A model generated the notes under the pieces. That model saw only the letters and a list, made by a program, of their open reading frames with translations, made no database searches and had not been told where the DNA came from. From Bradyrhizobium sp. CB3481 (GTDB lineage Bacteria > Pseudomonadota > Alphaproteobacteria > Rhizobiales > Xanthobacteraceae), in the NCBI RefSeq assembly GCF_029714305.1, contig NZ_CP121647.1, forward strand, positions 7,150,501-7,214,500: DNA of 64,000 bases. Reading direction: 5' to 3'. How positions within the stretch are numbered: the first letter of the stretch is position 1; every line of letters starts with the position of its first letter. Of the stretch, positions 1 through 8,702 are shown piece after piece. Both the position numbers and the translations under genes were made by a program.

Positions 1-216
1 GATCAGCGCGCCGATCGAGATATCGGGCTGCCGCGCCACGACATAGAGAATGCGATGGTGCGGGCGCGACAGGCCAAGCGTCGCAAGATACTCGTCGGCC
101 GTAAGCGTCATGCCGCGCCAGCCGTAATACATCAGCTCTAGCGCAGCATCCAAATCGTCGAGCTTGGTGAGCGAGGCGCGGTGCAGGCCAGCGGCGCGCT
201 TGGCAGCTTTCTTCAT
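1..216 (-). CDS. MarR-family transcriptional regulator (partial, N-terminal 72 residues)
   Basis: The reading frame opens with ATG at 216-214 and runs off the left edge, giving a Lys/Ala-rich start and then a helical segment (LDDLDAALELMYYGWRGM) followed by 'LGLSRPHHRILYVVARQPDISIGALI', which is the typical MarR winged-helix entry. MarR proteins are dimeric cytosolic repressors that often respond to phenolic or acyl-CoA-type ligands. The ATG overlaps the stop codon of the upstream acyl-CoA synthetase gene (ATGA), so the two are translationally coupled and the regulator may control that operon. The C-terminal two thirds lie outside the window, so the family call rests on the N-terminal part only. 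Confidence 0.7.
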   Translation of the reverse strand, partial: MKKAAKRAAGLHRASLTKLDDLDAALELMYYGWRGMTLTADEYLATLGLSRPHHRILYVVARQPDISIGALI

Positions 217-1823
217 CCCAGCGCCCGCAATTCGCGGCGCAGCACCTTGCCCGTCGCCGTCATCGGCAGCGTCTCGGCGAACTGCACGAAGCGCGGATAT
301 TCGTGGGCGGCAAGCTGCACCTTGACGAATTCCTGGATCTCGCGCGCCAGTTCGTCGCTGGCGGCAAAGCCCGGGCGCAGCACAATCCAGGCCTTGATCG
401 ATTCGGTGCGGATCGGATCGGGAATGCCGACCACCGCTGACATCGCGACCGCCGGATGCTTCATCAGCGTATGCTCGATCTCGGCGGGGCCGACGCGGTA
501 GCCGGCGGTGGTGATGACATCATCCTCGCGGCTGACGTACCAGAAATAGCCGTCTTCATCCTGCACGCCGAGATCGCCGGTCAGCAAAAATTCGCCGGCA
601 TATTTCTTCGCGGTCGCTTCCGGATTCTTCCAGTATTCGAGCATCGTACACGGACAGGGCTGGCGCACGCCGATGATGCCGCGCTCGCCGCGCGGCAGCT
701 CCTCGCCGCGATCGTTGACGATGCGGACGTCGAAGCCCGGCGTTGCCTTGCCCATCGAGCCCGGGCGGATCGGAAACAGATTCGAATTGCTGCCGATCAC
801 AAGGTTGCATTCGGTCTGGCCGAACACCTCATGCGCATCGATGCCAAACGTCTCGCGCACCCAGCCATGCAACTCGCCGCCAAGCGATTCGCCGCCGGTG
901 AAGATGCTCCGCAGCTTCAGACCGGGATTCTTCACGTTCGCCTGCCGCATCAGTTTCAGCGCGGTCGGCGGCAGAAACGTATTGCGGATGCCGAGATCCG
1001 CCATCATTTGCATCGCCGCCTGCGGCTCGAATTTGCGCGCGCGATGGCCGACTAGCGGAATGCCGTGATACCAGAACGCGAGCAGGCCGTTGATCAGCCC
1101 GCCGATCCAGGCCCAGTCGGCCGGCGTCCACATCAGGTCGCCGGGCTTGGGCAGGAAGTTGTGGCACATCTCGACATTCGGCAGATGGCCGAGCACGACG
1201 CGATGGGCGTGCAGCGCGCCTTTCGGATTGCCTGTCGTTCCCGAGGTGTAGATGATCAGCGCAGGATCTTCGGACGAGGTATCGACGGTAGGAAACACCT
1301 CGTCCGCCTCCTCGATCGCCGGCCAGAACGGCTTCGCGCCAGCGTGCGCGATGCTGGTCGTGACATAAATAGCCTGAAGATAGGGCAGCCGGTCGCGGAT
1401 CTTCGAGAGCTTCTCCCACCCGCTTTCGTCGGTAATGATGGCCCGTGCACCGGAATTCGACAATCGGAATTCCAGCGCGTCCTCGCCGAACAGCGCAAAC
1501 AGCGGGATCGAGATCATCCCCGAACGAAACGCCGCCAGATGCGCGATCGGCAATTCGAGCGATTGCGAGAGGAACACGGCGATGCGGTCACCGCGCACAA
1601 GGCCGTCGGCCTTCAACACGTTAGCAAAACGGCGCGAATACTCGGCAACCTCGTCGAAGGATGTGCGCGTGGTGTCGCCACTCTCATCGACATAGACCAG
1701 CGCGAGACGGCCGGAGCCGTCGGCATGGCGGTCGCAGCACGCGGTCGCCATGTTGAACCGCGCGGGAATGTCCCAGCGGAAGTTGCGGTAGAGTTCGTCG
1801 TAGGTTGCGGATTCGGTGAGCAT
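213..1823 (-). CDS. Acyl-CoA synthetase (AMP-forming, ANL superfamily)
   Basis: The 536-residue protein would activate a carboxylic acid to an acyl-adenylate and then the CoA thioester. The ATP-binding P-loop 'YTSGTTGNPKG' lies near residue 195, the adenylate motif 'FGQTE' follows, then the hinge 'LLTGDLG' and the C-terminal 'TATGKVLRRELR' carrying the catalytic Lys. The substrate chain length cannot be read from this. I chose ATG 1823 (MLTESATYDEL): an earlier in-frame start at 1877 would translate the palindromic repeat (MDGRDKPGHDG), a common mis-start in these genomes. The gene is followed by, and overlaps, a MarR gene. It could equally be a medium-chain or aryl-CoA ligase. Confidence 0.88.
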   Translation of the reverse strand: MLTESATYDELYRNFRWDIPARFNMATACCDRHADGSGRLALVYVDESGDTTRTSFDEVAEYSRRFANVLKADGLVRGDRIAVFLSQSLELPIAHLAAFRSGMISIPLFALFGEDALEFRLSNSGARAIITDESGWEKLSKIRDRLPYLQAIYVTTSIAHAGAKPFWPAIEEADEVFPTVDTSSEDPALIIYTSGTTGNPKGALHAHRVVLGHLPNVEMCHNFLPKPGDLMWTPADWAWIGGLINGLLAFWYHGIPLVGHRARKFEPQAAMQMMADLGIRNTFLPPTALKLMRQANVKNPGLKLRSIFTGGESLGGELHGWVRETFGIDAHEVFGQTECNLVIGSNSNLFPIRPGSMGKATPGFDVRIVNDRGEELPRGERGIIGVRQPCPCTMLEYWKNPEATAKKYAGEFLLTGDLGVQDEDGYFWYVSREDDVITTAGYRVGPAEIEHTLMKHPAVAMSAVVGIPDPIRTESIKAWIVLRPGFAASDELAREIQEFVKVQLAAHEYPRFVQFAETLPMTATGKVLRRELRALG

Positions 1824-1846
1824 GGTGGCGGCCTTGGCAACGTTCC

Positions 1847-1939
1847 CGTCATGGCCGGGCTTGTCCCGGCCATCCACGTTCTTGCTTGCTTACGGCGAGT
1901 TTAAAGACGTGGATGCCCGGGACAAGCCCGGGCATGACG
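1847..1939. repeat. Dispersed palindromic intergenic repeat
   Basis: Two arms of about 33 nt (1847-1879 and 1907-1939) are near-perfect reverse complements built around 'gccgggcttgtcccggcc' and 'gcccgggacaagcccgggc', separated by a 27-nt spacer. Transcribed either way this would fold into a long stem. The element matches a repeat class seen many times in Bradyrhizobium genomes between genes. It sits between two co-directional minus-strand genes and may act as an mRNA 3'-end stabiliser or processing site. Confidence 0.8.
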
Positions 1940-1979
1940 TGGAGAGACATTTTGTAGCCCTGACATAGGGCGCACTGAC

Positions 1980-3512
1980 TTAGAACAATAGCGCCTCCTC
2001 CATCGCCAGCTCGGCCTCGAGGCTGGCGACGTCGCGATAGATCGAGGCGACGGCGAGCACGCGGCCCCCGCGCTTGTACTGGACGAGGCAATCCTTGGCC
2101 GCGATGTCGCCGTCCACGGTGATTTCGTCCCATTTCTCGGCGTGACCGACATAGTTGATCGGCACGTCGTAATGCTGGCTCCAGAAGAACGGCACGGCAT
2201 CGAAACGTTCCTGCTGCCCGAGCATGTTGCGTGCCGCGGTCTGGCCCTGGCGCTCGGCCACCACCCAATGCTCGACGCGGATGTTTTCCCCGGAATGCGG
2301 ATCGGGCCAGCGGGCGATATCGCCCGCCGCGTAGATGCCGGGGACGCTGGTTTCCAGATAGATATCGACGGTGACGCCGCGATCGGTCGTCAGCCCCGCC
2401 TTCTCGGCCAAGCCAAGGCGGGGACGCACACCGACGCCTACCACGAGGAGATCGGCCTCGATCACACCGCCGCTTTTCAAGGTCGCGCGCTTGCCGTCAA
2501 CCGCGGTGACGGTGTCGCCGAGATGGAAGATGACGCCGTGCTCTTCATGCAGGCCGCGGACGAAGTCGCCCAGTTCGGGCCCAAGCACGCGCTCCATCGG
2601 CCGCTGCTCCAGGCCGACGACGTGGACCTCGACATTTCTGGCGCGGAGCGACGCCGCAGCCTCAAGGCCGATAAAGCTCGCGCCGATCACGACGGCACGC
2701 CGCGCGCCATCGGCCCGTGCAATGATCGCACGGGAATCCGCCAGCGAGCGCAGCACGTGGACATGGGGCTGATCGATGCCCGGAATATCGAGACGCACCG
2801 GCTCCGCGCCGGTCGCCAGCAGCAGGCGGTCGTAGGGGATGGGCTCGCCGCCTGACGTCACGACACGGCGTGCCTTGGTATCGATGGAGGTCACCTCGGT
2901 ATTGAGCCGGAGATCGATCTTCGCCTCGGCGTAGAAATCATCCGGCCGCAGCGGCAGCCAATCCTCCGGCGCGCTGCCGGCGAGATAATCCTTTGACAGG
3001 TTCGGCCGGTCTACCGGCGCCGCGGCGTCGCTACTCAGCATCACGATATTGCCGCGATAATCCTGGCGCCGCAGCATCTCGGCGGCCGCAAAGCCCGCCG
3101 CGCCGCCACCGACGATCACGATCTGGCCGGGCACGTCGGTGGCCGGCTGCGGCTTGATCTGCGGCCTGGGCTGTTCGAGCTTCTCCCGGACGATAACGCG
3201 GTCCTCTTGCTGCTCGACCTTCCAAACCGCGACCGGCGTGAGTGCCGGCGCCCGGACAGCTTCGCCGGTGCGCAAATCGAAACAAGCGTGATGCCAGGGA
3301 CAGCGCACGCTCTCCCCGGTCACCAGGCCTTCGGCAAGCGGTCCGTGATAATGGGTGCAATGCGCGCCGATCGCAAAGATCTCCGATCCCGAACGCACCA
3401 GCAGAACTTCCTCGTCGCCGACATGGCCGAGCAACGTCGAACCTGCGAATTCGGACGGCGTGACACCCTTTGACAGATCGGGACCGGCGGGTGGCGCTTG
3501 CTGATCGGCCAT
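1980..3512 (-). CDS. Rieske [2Fe-2S]–FAD/NAD(P) oxidoreductase fusion (ferredoxin-reductase/AIFM3-like)
   Basis: The protein has 510 residues. An N-terminal Rieske domain (about 1-110) carries both cluster-binding motifs, C52-T-H54 and C71-P-W-H74-H. It is followed by a pyridine nucleotide-disulphide reductase module with the FAD motif 'IVGGGAAGFAAAE' (133-145), an NAD(P) motif 'AVVIGASFIGLEAA' near 280 and 'GIYAAGDIA' near 395. The architecture is that of the AIFM3/NFRL group and resembles oxygenase-type ferredoxin reductases. It should pass electrons from NAD(P)H through FAD to the Rieske centre or a partner in the cytosol. The physiological partner is not apparent from the neighbours. ATG 3512 gives a complete N-terminus. 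Confidence 0.9.
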   Translation of the reverse strand: MADQQAPPAGPDLSKGVTPSEFAGSTLLGHVGDEEVLLVRSGSEIFAIGAHCTHYHGPLAEGLVTGESVRCPWHHACFDLRTGEAVRAPALTPVAVWKVEQQEDRVIVREKLEQPRPQIKPQPATDVPGQIVIVGGGAAGFAAAEMLRRQDYRGNIVMLSSDAAAPVDRPNLSKDYLAGSAPEDWLPLRPDDFYAEAKIDLRLNTEVTSIDTKARRVVTSGGEPIPYDRLLLATGAEPVRLDIPGIDQPHVHVLRSLADSRAIIARADGARRAVVIGASFIGLEAAASLRARNVEVHVVGLEQRPMERVLGPELGDFVRGLHEEHGVIFHLGDTVTAVDGKRATLKSGGVIEADLLVVGVGVRPRLGLAEKAGLTTDRGVTVDIYLETSVPGIYAAGDIARWPDPHSGENIRVEHWVVAERQGQTAARNMLGQQERFDAVPFFWSQHYDVPINYVGHAEKWDEITVDGDIAAKDCLVQYKRGGRVLAVASIYRDVASLEAELAMEEALLF

Positions 3513-3545
3513 GTCTTCCTCCGATGATCGTCGCGGCTTTGTTGC

Positions 3546-4163
3546 TTAGGTCGCCATTCCCAGAAATTCCTGACGGGTCAGCGCGTTGTCGCGAAAGCAG
3601 CCGAGCATGCGGCTGGTGACGAGATCGGTGTCCGGCTTGTGCACGCCGCGCGTCGTCATGCAGTGATGCGTCGCCTTGATAATGACGCCGACGCCCTGCG
3701 GTTCCAGCACGTCATTGATGGTGTTGGCGATCTGCGCGGTCATCTTTTCCTGGATCTGCAGGCGCCTGGCATAGACATCAACGACCCGCGCCAGCTTGCT
3801 GATGCCGACCACGCGGCCGTTCGGGATATAGGCCACCCAGGCCTGGCCGATGATCGGCGCCATGTGGTGCTCGCAATGGCTCTCGAAACGGATGCCGCGC
3901 AGCACGATCATCTCGTCATAGCCTTCGATCTCCTCGAATGTCTTCCGCAGGATTTCGACGGGGTCCTGCGCGTAGCCGGAGAAGAATTCCTCGAACGCGC
4001 GCGTCACCCGCGCCGGCGTCTCGCGCAGCCCGTCCCGATCGGGATCTTCGCCGGTCCATCGGAGGATGGTGCGAACGGCCGCTTCGACCTCGGCCCGATC
4101 GGGTTTTTGGATTTCGGACGGCCGCGCCCTTGCGCGGTCCAGTGCATGCACATTCGGATTCAT
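3546..4163 (-). CDS. folE: GTP cyclohydrolase I
   Basis: The 205-residue protein is type IA GTP cyclohydrolase I, which opens the guanine ring of GTP to give 7,8-dihydroneopterin triphosphate, the first step to tetrahydrofolate. The zinc ligands are visible as C97 and H100 in 'SHCEHH' and C168 in 'THHCMTTRG', and '[20 protein letters not shown]' is the family signature. ATG 4163 was chosen because a good ribosome-binding site (GGAAAGG) precedes it and because the longer in-frame extension has no family similarity. The N-terminal 20 or so residues are a charged, variable tail. It is co-directional with the Rieske-reductase gene 33 bp downstream, possibly co-transcribed. Confidence 0.95.
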   Translation of the reverse strand: MNPNVHALDRARARPSEIQKPDRAEVEAAVRTILRWTGEDPDRDGLRETPARVTRAFEEFFSGYAQDPVEILRKTFEEIEGYDEMIVLRGIRFESHCEHHMAPIIGQAWVAYIPNGRVVGISKLARVVDVYARRLQIQEKMTAQIANTINDVLEPQGVGVIIKATHHCMTTRGVHKPDTDLVTSRMLGCFRDNALTRQEFLGMAT

Positions 4164-4390
4164 CAAAATGCCTTTCCACGACGCTTGCATTAACGAGCTT
4201 GAACCCGTTGGATGCAGCGGCGGCGGAAAGGTTCCCGGGAAAAATCCGGCTGTTACTTTGCGAGGCCGATCGTAGCGCCGTTGGCGGTTGCATTCCTGGC
4301 TAGATGCAAATCGCCGAGCCCATTCCAAAGGCTGGCCACGATCAAGAGCATAAACAATACGGCGGTTATGACATAGACCTGTTCATGCGC

Positions 4391-4576
4391 CTACCCGGGC
4401 AAACGCAGTAGCTCGGTCACTTCGCACGCGGCTTCGACCTGCACCGCCTTTCTTTCGACCGCATCACGCAGACGCCCACGGGGTAGCATCCGTGCCTGCT
4501 CGCGAAGTCGGCTCGCTTCTTCGGCTAGCCGCACTTCAAGGGTTTTGGTCTGTTTGAAACGCCGACGCTTTTGCAT
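4391..4576 (-). CDS. Small conserved basic protein (61 aa)
   Basis: The short protein starts 'MQKRRRFKQTKTLEVRLAEEA' and continues as a charged, probably all-helical polypeptide (repeated Arg/Glu/Leu, ending LRLPG). I recognise this 'RRFKQTKTLE.RLAEEA' pattern as a small protein frequent in Bradyrhizobium genomes; its function is unknown to me. ATG 4576 was preferred because GGAG lies about eight bases upstream; ATG 4588 is an alternative. No signal peptide or membrane segment is present, so it should be cytosolic. Confidence 0.65.
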   Translation of the reverse strand: MQKRRRFKQTKTLEVRLAEEASRLREQARMLPRGRLRDAVERKAVQVEAACEVTELLRLPG

Positions 4577-4958
4577 GCGCTGCTCCATTGCATGATTCGA
4601 GGGAGGTGAGCGCAACGGGGTGTTCGACATTGGACGCCACAAGCCGCGCAGTGATGAACGTACGTTATCAGCCATGCAACGCCGGTCTGTTCGCTGCTTG
4701 ACCGAACAACGCACATTGCTACGAAAAGCTGGAAGATGGCCGATAATCGCTCAAAAAACGCAGACTGCGCAAAGTTAGACAAATACTCACGCTGCAGAAA
4801 TGGTTCGAGCTATGCGATCGCGAGGAACTGCTGAAAGGGGTGCGCCGGCCCGGTGCGTGGCTCGCCTACACGTCCAACGCTTGGGGCGCACCAATTTTGG
4901 GCAATTGTCATCTCAGCCAATCGCCAAGCTGGTATTACAATTTCGACCCGCAAGCCGA
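4577..4958. other. Intergenic stretch without a supported gene
   Basis: About 380 bases lie between the small basic gene and the end of the CadC-like gene. Open frames on the plus strand (for example 4800-5129) show no family resemblance and read antisense through the CadC-like gene. The DNA is noticeably more AT-rich than the surrounding backbone. It probably contains the promoter for the small gene and possibly decayed 3' sequence of the CadC-like gene. Confidence 0.5.
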
Positions 4959-6038
4959 TCAGCTTACATAGCCTTGGGAATTCGCGCCCATCATATTCAA
5001 CGAGCGGCTACACTGTTCGATTGCTTCTTCGAATTGACGAAGGTGCAGGTGCGCAACGCAGAGAAGCCGCGCTGTGATGTTATCCTGCAGGACGGTCAGA
5101 TTTGTGCGGTCGCCGTCGAATCGATCTGACCAGATATCGCGGGCCGTCTGAAGGTCAGTTAGCCATACGTTGATCCGCACCTGATTTCCGATTTGTCTTA
5201 CCGCGCCCTGTACGGCCCAGCGGATGCCGAGATCCGTCCCGAGTTGTTTCAGATCGATCGACTTGTTCCTGTAGCTAAAGGCGCTCTCGCGCCCGATGAC
5301 AAAGCTGGCGGGCGTTCGCGTGAGATCGGCTATCAAGTTTGTCGCGACGGCGTCGGCAAAGTAGTCCTGCTCTGGATCATTGTTGAGGTTGGCGAAGGGC
5401 AACACGATGAGCGAGAGACGAGGCGCGATCTTAGACCTGACTGTCTGTTGTGCCTGAATCTTTTGACCTTCCGAAACAACGCCGGTGGGGTCCGTTTGCC
5501 AGACATTCCAATGGGCGGCGCCGGCAATCGCGCCAACGGCGGCAATAGACGCCAGCGCCGCGCCGACGACCTTAAAATAGTCTCCGAGACGACCTAGCGA
5601 GAAACCGGATCGCCGGTTGTCAAATGTTTTTTCAGGGCGATCCGGGATCGCTACCTTCCCGGCTGCGCGGGCAAGCCTTGCAAGTTCTGTTGGGGTGCCT
5701 GCCACCGCCGCGGTTGCGCGATGCTGATCCTCATCGTGTACAGCGCCCACGAAGCGAAAGCCTTTTCGTGGGAATGTCTTGATAAGACGTTGTTGCTCGC
5801 CGGAATCCCCGATCGCGCGTCGGACGGCGTTCAGCCGGGTCGTCAGCGCCGCATCAGATACAATCCGGCCATTCCAAATCGCGTTTACGAGATCGTCCTT
5901 GCTGACAACGCGATCCCTGCTGCGGATCAAATATTCGAGCATATCGAGGACCTGTGGCGCCGTAGGCACAACATCGGGCCCACGCCGCAACTCGCGCAGG
6001 TCGGTATCCAACGCACAGTCCTCGAAGAAATAGCGCAT
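4959..6038 (-). CDS. CadC/ToxR-type membrane regulator with TolB-like domain, shortened C-terminus
   Basis: The protein has 359 residues. Residues 1-98 form an OmpR/CadC winged-helix DNA-binding domain (VVPTAPQVLDMLEYLI...IWNGRIVSDAALTTRLNAVR..IGD). A single membrane segment follows at about 156-177, then a periplasmic TolB-like domain ('LSLIVLPFANLNNDPEQDYFADAV', 208-231, to 'DIWSDRFDG', 301-309). Family members continue with several hundred residues of TPR repeats. Here 'LQDNITARL' jumps at residue 325 straight into 'LCVAHLHLRQFEEAIEQC', a distal TPR fragment, and stops 30 residues later. This looks like an internal deletion plus truncation. It may still bind DNA. Such genes are often paralogous and mobile. 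Confidence 0.75.
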   Translation of the reverse strand: MRYFFEDCALDTDLRELRRGPDVVPTAPQVLDMLEYLIRSRDRVVSKDDLVNAIWNGRIVSDAALTTRLNAVRRAIGDSGEQQRLIKTFPRKGFRFVGAVHDEDQHRATAAVAGTPTELARLARAAGKVAIPDRPEKTFDNRRSGFSLGRLGDYFKVVGAALASIAAVGAIAGAAHWNVWQTDPTGVVSEGQKIQAQQTVRSKIAPRLSLIVLPFANLNNDPEQDYFADAVATNLIADLTRTPASFVIGRESAFSYRNKSIDLKQLGTDLGIRWAVQGAVRQIGNQVRINVWLTDLQTARDIWSDRFDGDRTNLTVLQDNITARLLCVAHLHLRQFEEAIEQCSRSLNMMGANSQGYVS

Positions 6039-6197
6039 GACACCATTCCCTCAGGCCTGCCCTCCATTCCCGAGAGCGCGGCAGCCATTTCCAGTAAGAA
6101 TATGCCTTCGGTAAGGGAAATGTAAGTCTCCAGTTAAGCGCGTTGGCGCATCTTGCGGCACCTTGGCATGGTGAAACAGTCCAAACAGGACGCCGCC

Positions 6198-6461
6198 ATG
6201 AGTATCATCAATGGAATTAACGGGCTGGCACCGGCACCGAAAAAGCGGCAGGTCTACAGTCCTTTCGAAAAATACTGGATCGCATTTCTGGAATGGCGCA
6301 AACGTGACAGGCTCCGCGCCCAATTGTGTCATCTAACGGACAGCGAGCTTGCGGACATCGGCATGACACGCGGTGAGATCGATTACGTGACATCGCACCG
6401 AGACATAGACCCCGAAGTATCCGATCGGCGAGCTGAACGTCCGTTGCCTGCCGGGGAGTAA
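6198..6461 (+). CDS. DUF1127-family small protein
   Basis: The 87-residue protein has the DUF1127 core 'WRKRDRLRAQLCHLTDSELADIGMTRGEIDYV' at about residues 34-65. This short Arg-rich helical domain is abundant in alphaproteobacteria and in some species is linked to phosphate or carbon metabolism and RNA control. ATG 6198 is preferred over an in-frame start at 6153 because AGGA lies upstream and the protein then begins 'MSIINGING', typical for the family. It is divergent from the CadC-like regulator; the 159-bp gap should hold both promoters. Confidence 0.8.
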   Translation: MSIINGINGLAPAPKKRQVYSPFEKYWIAFLEWRKRDRLRAQLCHLTDSELADIGMTRGEIDYVTSHRDIDPEVSDRRAERPLPAGE

Positions 6462-6567
6462 CTGCGACAGCAAGGGGGTAAGCGAGCTAGTACGAAGGAA
6501 GCGGGCGTTTGGGCCAAACATCCGCAGCGAAGACGACGGCAGACCTAATGGAGGGCCATCGTCGGAG

Positions 6568-6934
6568 CTACTTTGCTCTCAGCAATGGGCTTATTTCGCC
6601 GAAGTCAGTGATGCCGAGCATCCGTCCCAGCTCCAACGCTCGCGGCAAGACCCAAAACGGAGAATCCGGATCGAACGGCGCCGGCTCGCTCATCAAATTG
6701 TAGAGCGTCTTGGCGCAAATCTCTTCGAAGGCATATTGAGCCAGAGCCAGCTGATCCTCGCGTTTTCCCTGCCGCCAGGGTCTTCTTCCTAGTGTCGATA
6801 AACAGGGCGTGCGCCTGCTTGCGGCGAGGCGTATCGTTCGCCAACGCGATCAGTATTCGAAGTGTTTCCTTGTCCTCGCACCGCCTTTCAAAAGAGCGTA
6901 AGCGGTGCATGTCGGCGCCGCAGAGCGACGACAT
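6568..6934 (-). pseudogene. Frameshifted remnant of a small conserved protein
   Basis: Two overlapping minus-strand frames look like parts of one gene. The upstream part, starting near 6934, reads 'LRSFERRCEDKETLRILIALANDTPRRKQAHALFIDTRKK'. After about 6770 the protein-like sequence continues in the next frame as 'EDQLALAQYAFEEICAKTLYNL' and ends 'SPFWVLPRALELGRMLGITDFGEI' before a stop at 6570-6568. The second frame has no convincing start codon of its own. The tail resembles small rhizobial proteins with an 'FDPDSPFWV.PRAL' pattern. I infer a frameshift, but a real start I have missed or two separate genes are possible. Its function is unknown. Confidence 0.4.
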
Positions 6935-7115
6935 TGCATTGCCGCGGAAAGAGCTATTGCGGAATCTCTTGCTCCACATTTGCGCGGTGACCCGGCACAA
7001 AGCTCGCTTCGCGCTGTCCCGTAGCCAACGGTTCAATCTGGCGTTGCGTTTTAATGCTTCCTTTATCGTTCCCTAAGAAAATTGGACGAGGAGCACCGTC
7101 AGCACCGGAGTTTCG

Positions 7116-8090
7116 ATGATGGGCCAGGAGCAGCACGATTTTTACAAGGTCAATTCGCTAACCAATCTGGACAAGGCGTCGCCTGTCGAAGGCACGATTG
7201 TTTGGGATGCACCGCGCTCTTTGTGGAACGGCGCAATGCTGCTCGGTGCTATCGTCCTCGGGCCGCTTACGTTTTCGTGGAGTGCGTTGGCCGTCTTTAT
7301 GGTCACGGCGGGAATTACGCTTTGCGCGGGGCACTCAGTCGGCTTCCACCGGCGCCTCATTCACCGCAGCTTCGAGTGTCCCAAATGGCTGGAGAGGACG
7401 CTGGTCTGGCTAGGAACGGCGGTGGGCATGGGTGGGCCGCTGTGGACCATTCGCGTGCACGACAGCCGGGATTGGGCGCAGCGCCAGGCCGATTGTCATC
7501 CGTTCCTCGCGCACCGGAGAGGCTTCTGGTTGGATGGCCTGCTTTACCTCCATGGACGACTTGTCCTGAAGCATCCTCCAGGTTTCGATCCTGGTCCGGG
7601 AATTGCCGATGATCCCTTCTATCGGTTTCTCGATCGCACCTGGATGTTGCACCAGATTCCGATCGCTCTCATTCTCTATTGGCTCGGCGGGTGGCCTTTT
7701 GTCGTGTGGGGCGTCTTTGTGCGCGTCGCAGCGTGTACGACCATGCATTGGGGAATATCCTACTTTGCGCATACGCAAGGTGAGCAGGACTGGACCGTCG
7801 ACGGCGCGGTAGTCCAGGCGCACAATGTGCCATTGATGGCTATTCCGACGATGGGAGAGAGCTGGCACAATAACCACCACGCCTTCCCGGGTTCTGCGCG
7901 ACACGGGCTCTATCCCGGACAGATCGATCTCGGCTGGGAGTTCGTGAGGCTGCTGCGCGCCCTCGGCCTGGCATGGAATGTTCAGGTGCCCGCGGAGCTG
8001 CCGCCCCGCCCTGGAATAAGCCCGGTCCGCGCCCGCTCGCTTTCGGTCTGTGCGCCCGGCCAGGCGGAAATTTCAAGAGTCCAATTATGA
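7116..8090 (+). CDS. Fatty-acid (acyl-CoA/acyl-lipid) desaturase
   Basis: The 324-residue membrane protein is a delta-9-type desaturase that would use O2 and an electron donor to introduce a cis double bond through a di-iron centre. Three histidine regions are visible: H73-SVGF-H78 with R following, a modified second box H115-DSRDWAQRQADC-H128, and H251-NNHH-255. Hydrophobic segments at about 38-68 and 180-206 frame the usual four-helix topology. The second box differs from the textbook HRxHH but matches the HDxRDWxQRQxxCH form seen in some proteobacterial members. ATG 7116 or 7119 can start it. Its stop overlaps the next ATG, coupling it to a COQ4-like gene. Confidence 0.88.
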   Translation: MMGQEQHDFYKVNSLTNLDKASPVEGTIVWDAPRSLWNGAMLLGAIVLGPLTFSWSALAVFMVTAGITLCAGHSVGFHRRLIHRSFECPKWLERTLVWLGTAVGMGGPLWTIRVHDSRDWAQRQADCHPFLAHRRGFWLDGLLYLHGRLVLKHPPGFDPGPGIADDPFYRFLDRTWMLHQIPIALILYWLGGWPFVVWGVFVRVAACTTMHWGISYFAHTQGEQDWTVDGAVVQAHNVPLMAIPTMGESWHNNHHAFPGSARHGLYPGQIDLGWEFVRLLRALGLAWNVQVPAELPPRPGISPVRARSLSVCAPGQAEISRVQL

Positions 8091-8542
8091 CGACTGCGGC
8101 TGAGGCCCTCGCCGCTTATTACGCGGCGAATGGCATAGACGCTGATCCCGCTCGCACCGCGACATGGACTTGTAAGATAGGGCCGGCGTCGATTGAATTT
8201 CCAAACTGGAAGTGGCGACGAAACGCCATCACCCGGCACGACCTCCATCACATTCTCACCGGCTATCCATGCACGATGACGGGAGAGATGCAGATGGCCG
8301 CCTGGGAGTTTGCTGCCGGACGCTACCGGCACTGGGCTGCGACACTGTTCTGCCTGCCTCTGGCGCTGATGGGCATCATATTGGCACCACGGAAAACCGC
8401 GCTGGCGTTCAGAGCAGGTTTGATCTCGACAAGCCTTTATGGCTCCGAACTGGATCTCAATAAGCCGCTCGCCGCGTTGCGAGCAGAAATCGCAACGCGC
8501 GGTGGCCGACGTCCCACCAGTTATCCGACAGAGACCCCGTGA
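8087..8542 (+). CDS. COQ4-like HDxxH protein
   Basis: The 151-residue protein starts at ATG 8087 inside the desaturase stop (ATGA overlap). It carries H51-D52-L-H-H55 followed after exactly eleven residues by E67, then 'AAWEFAAG'. This is the zinc-ligand pattern HDxxH-(x11)-E of COQ4, the ubiquinone-biosynthesis scaffold/C1-decarboxylase family. The surroundings 'LTGYP...TGE..MAAWE' also fit bacterial COQ4 homologues. A hydrophobic stretch at about 85-100 may touch the membrane. The coupling to a desaturase suggests a role in a lipid or quinone-linked redox step rather than core ubiquinone synthesis; that is inference. Confidence 0.65.
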   Translation: MTTAAEALAAYYAANGIDADPARTATWTCKIGPASIEFPNWKWRRNAITRHDLHHILTGYPCTMTGEMQMAAWEFAAGRYRHWAATLFCLPLALMGIILAPRKTALAFRAGLISTSLYGSELDLNKPLAALRAEIATRGGRRPTSYPTETP

Positions 8543-8702
8543 ACGAACGCGCATGAACATGCGTGCGGTCACTTTGCCGACATGGCGTGAGAACCGGCTT
8601 AAGTCGCATCGGGCCAAAATCCGAAGCACTCAGGTTGTGCGCACTGCCGCGCCGGAAGCGGACTCCCATCCAGCCATTCTCGAGTACCTGTCCTAGATAA
8701 AG

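Noticed and set aside
1824..1877. N-terminal extension of the acyl-CoA synthetase (MDGRDKPGHDG...)
   Set aside because: This peptide is the translation of the palindromic repeat, a frequent annotation artefact.
4800..5129. 109-residue plus-strand frame overlapping the CadC-like gene
   Set aside because: It runs antisense through the TPR remnant, lacks a ribosome-binding site and resembles nothing I know.
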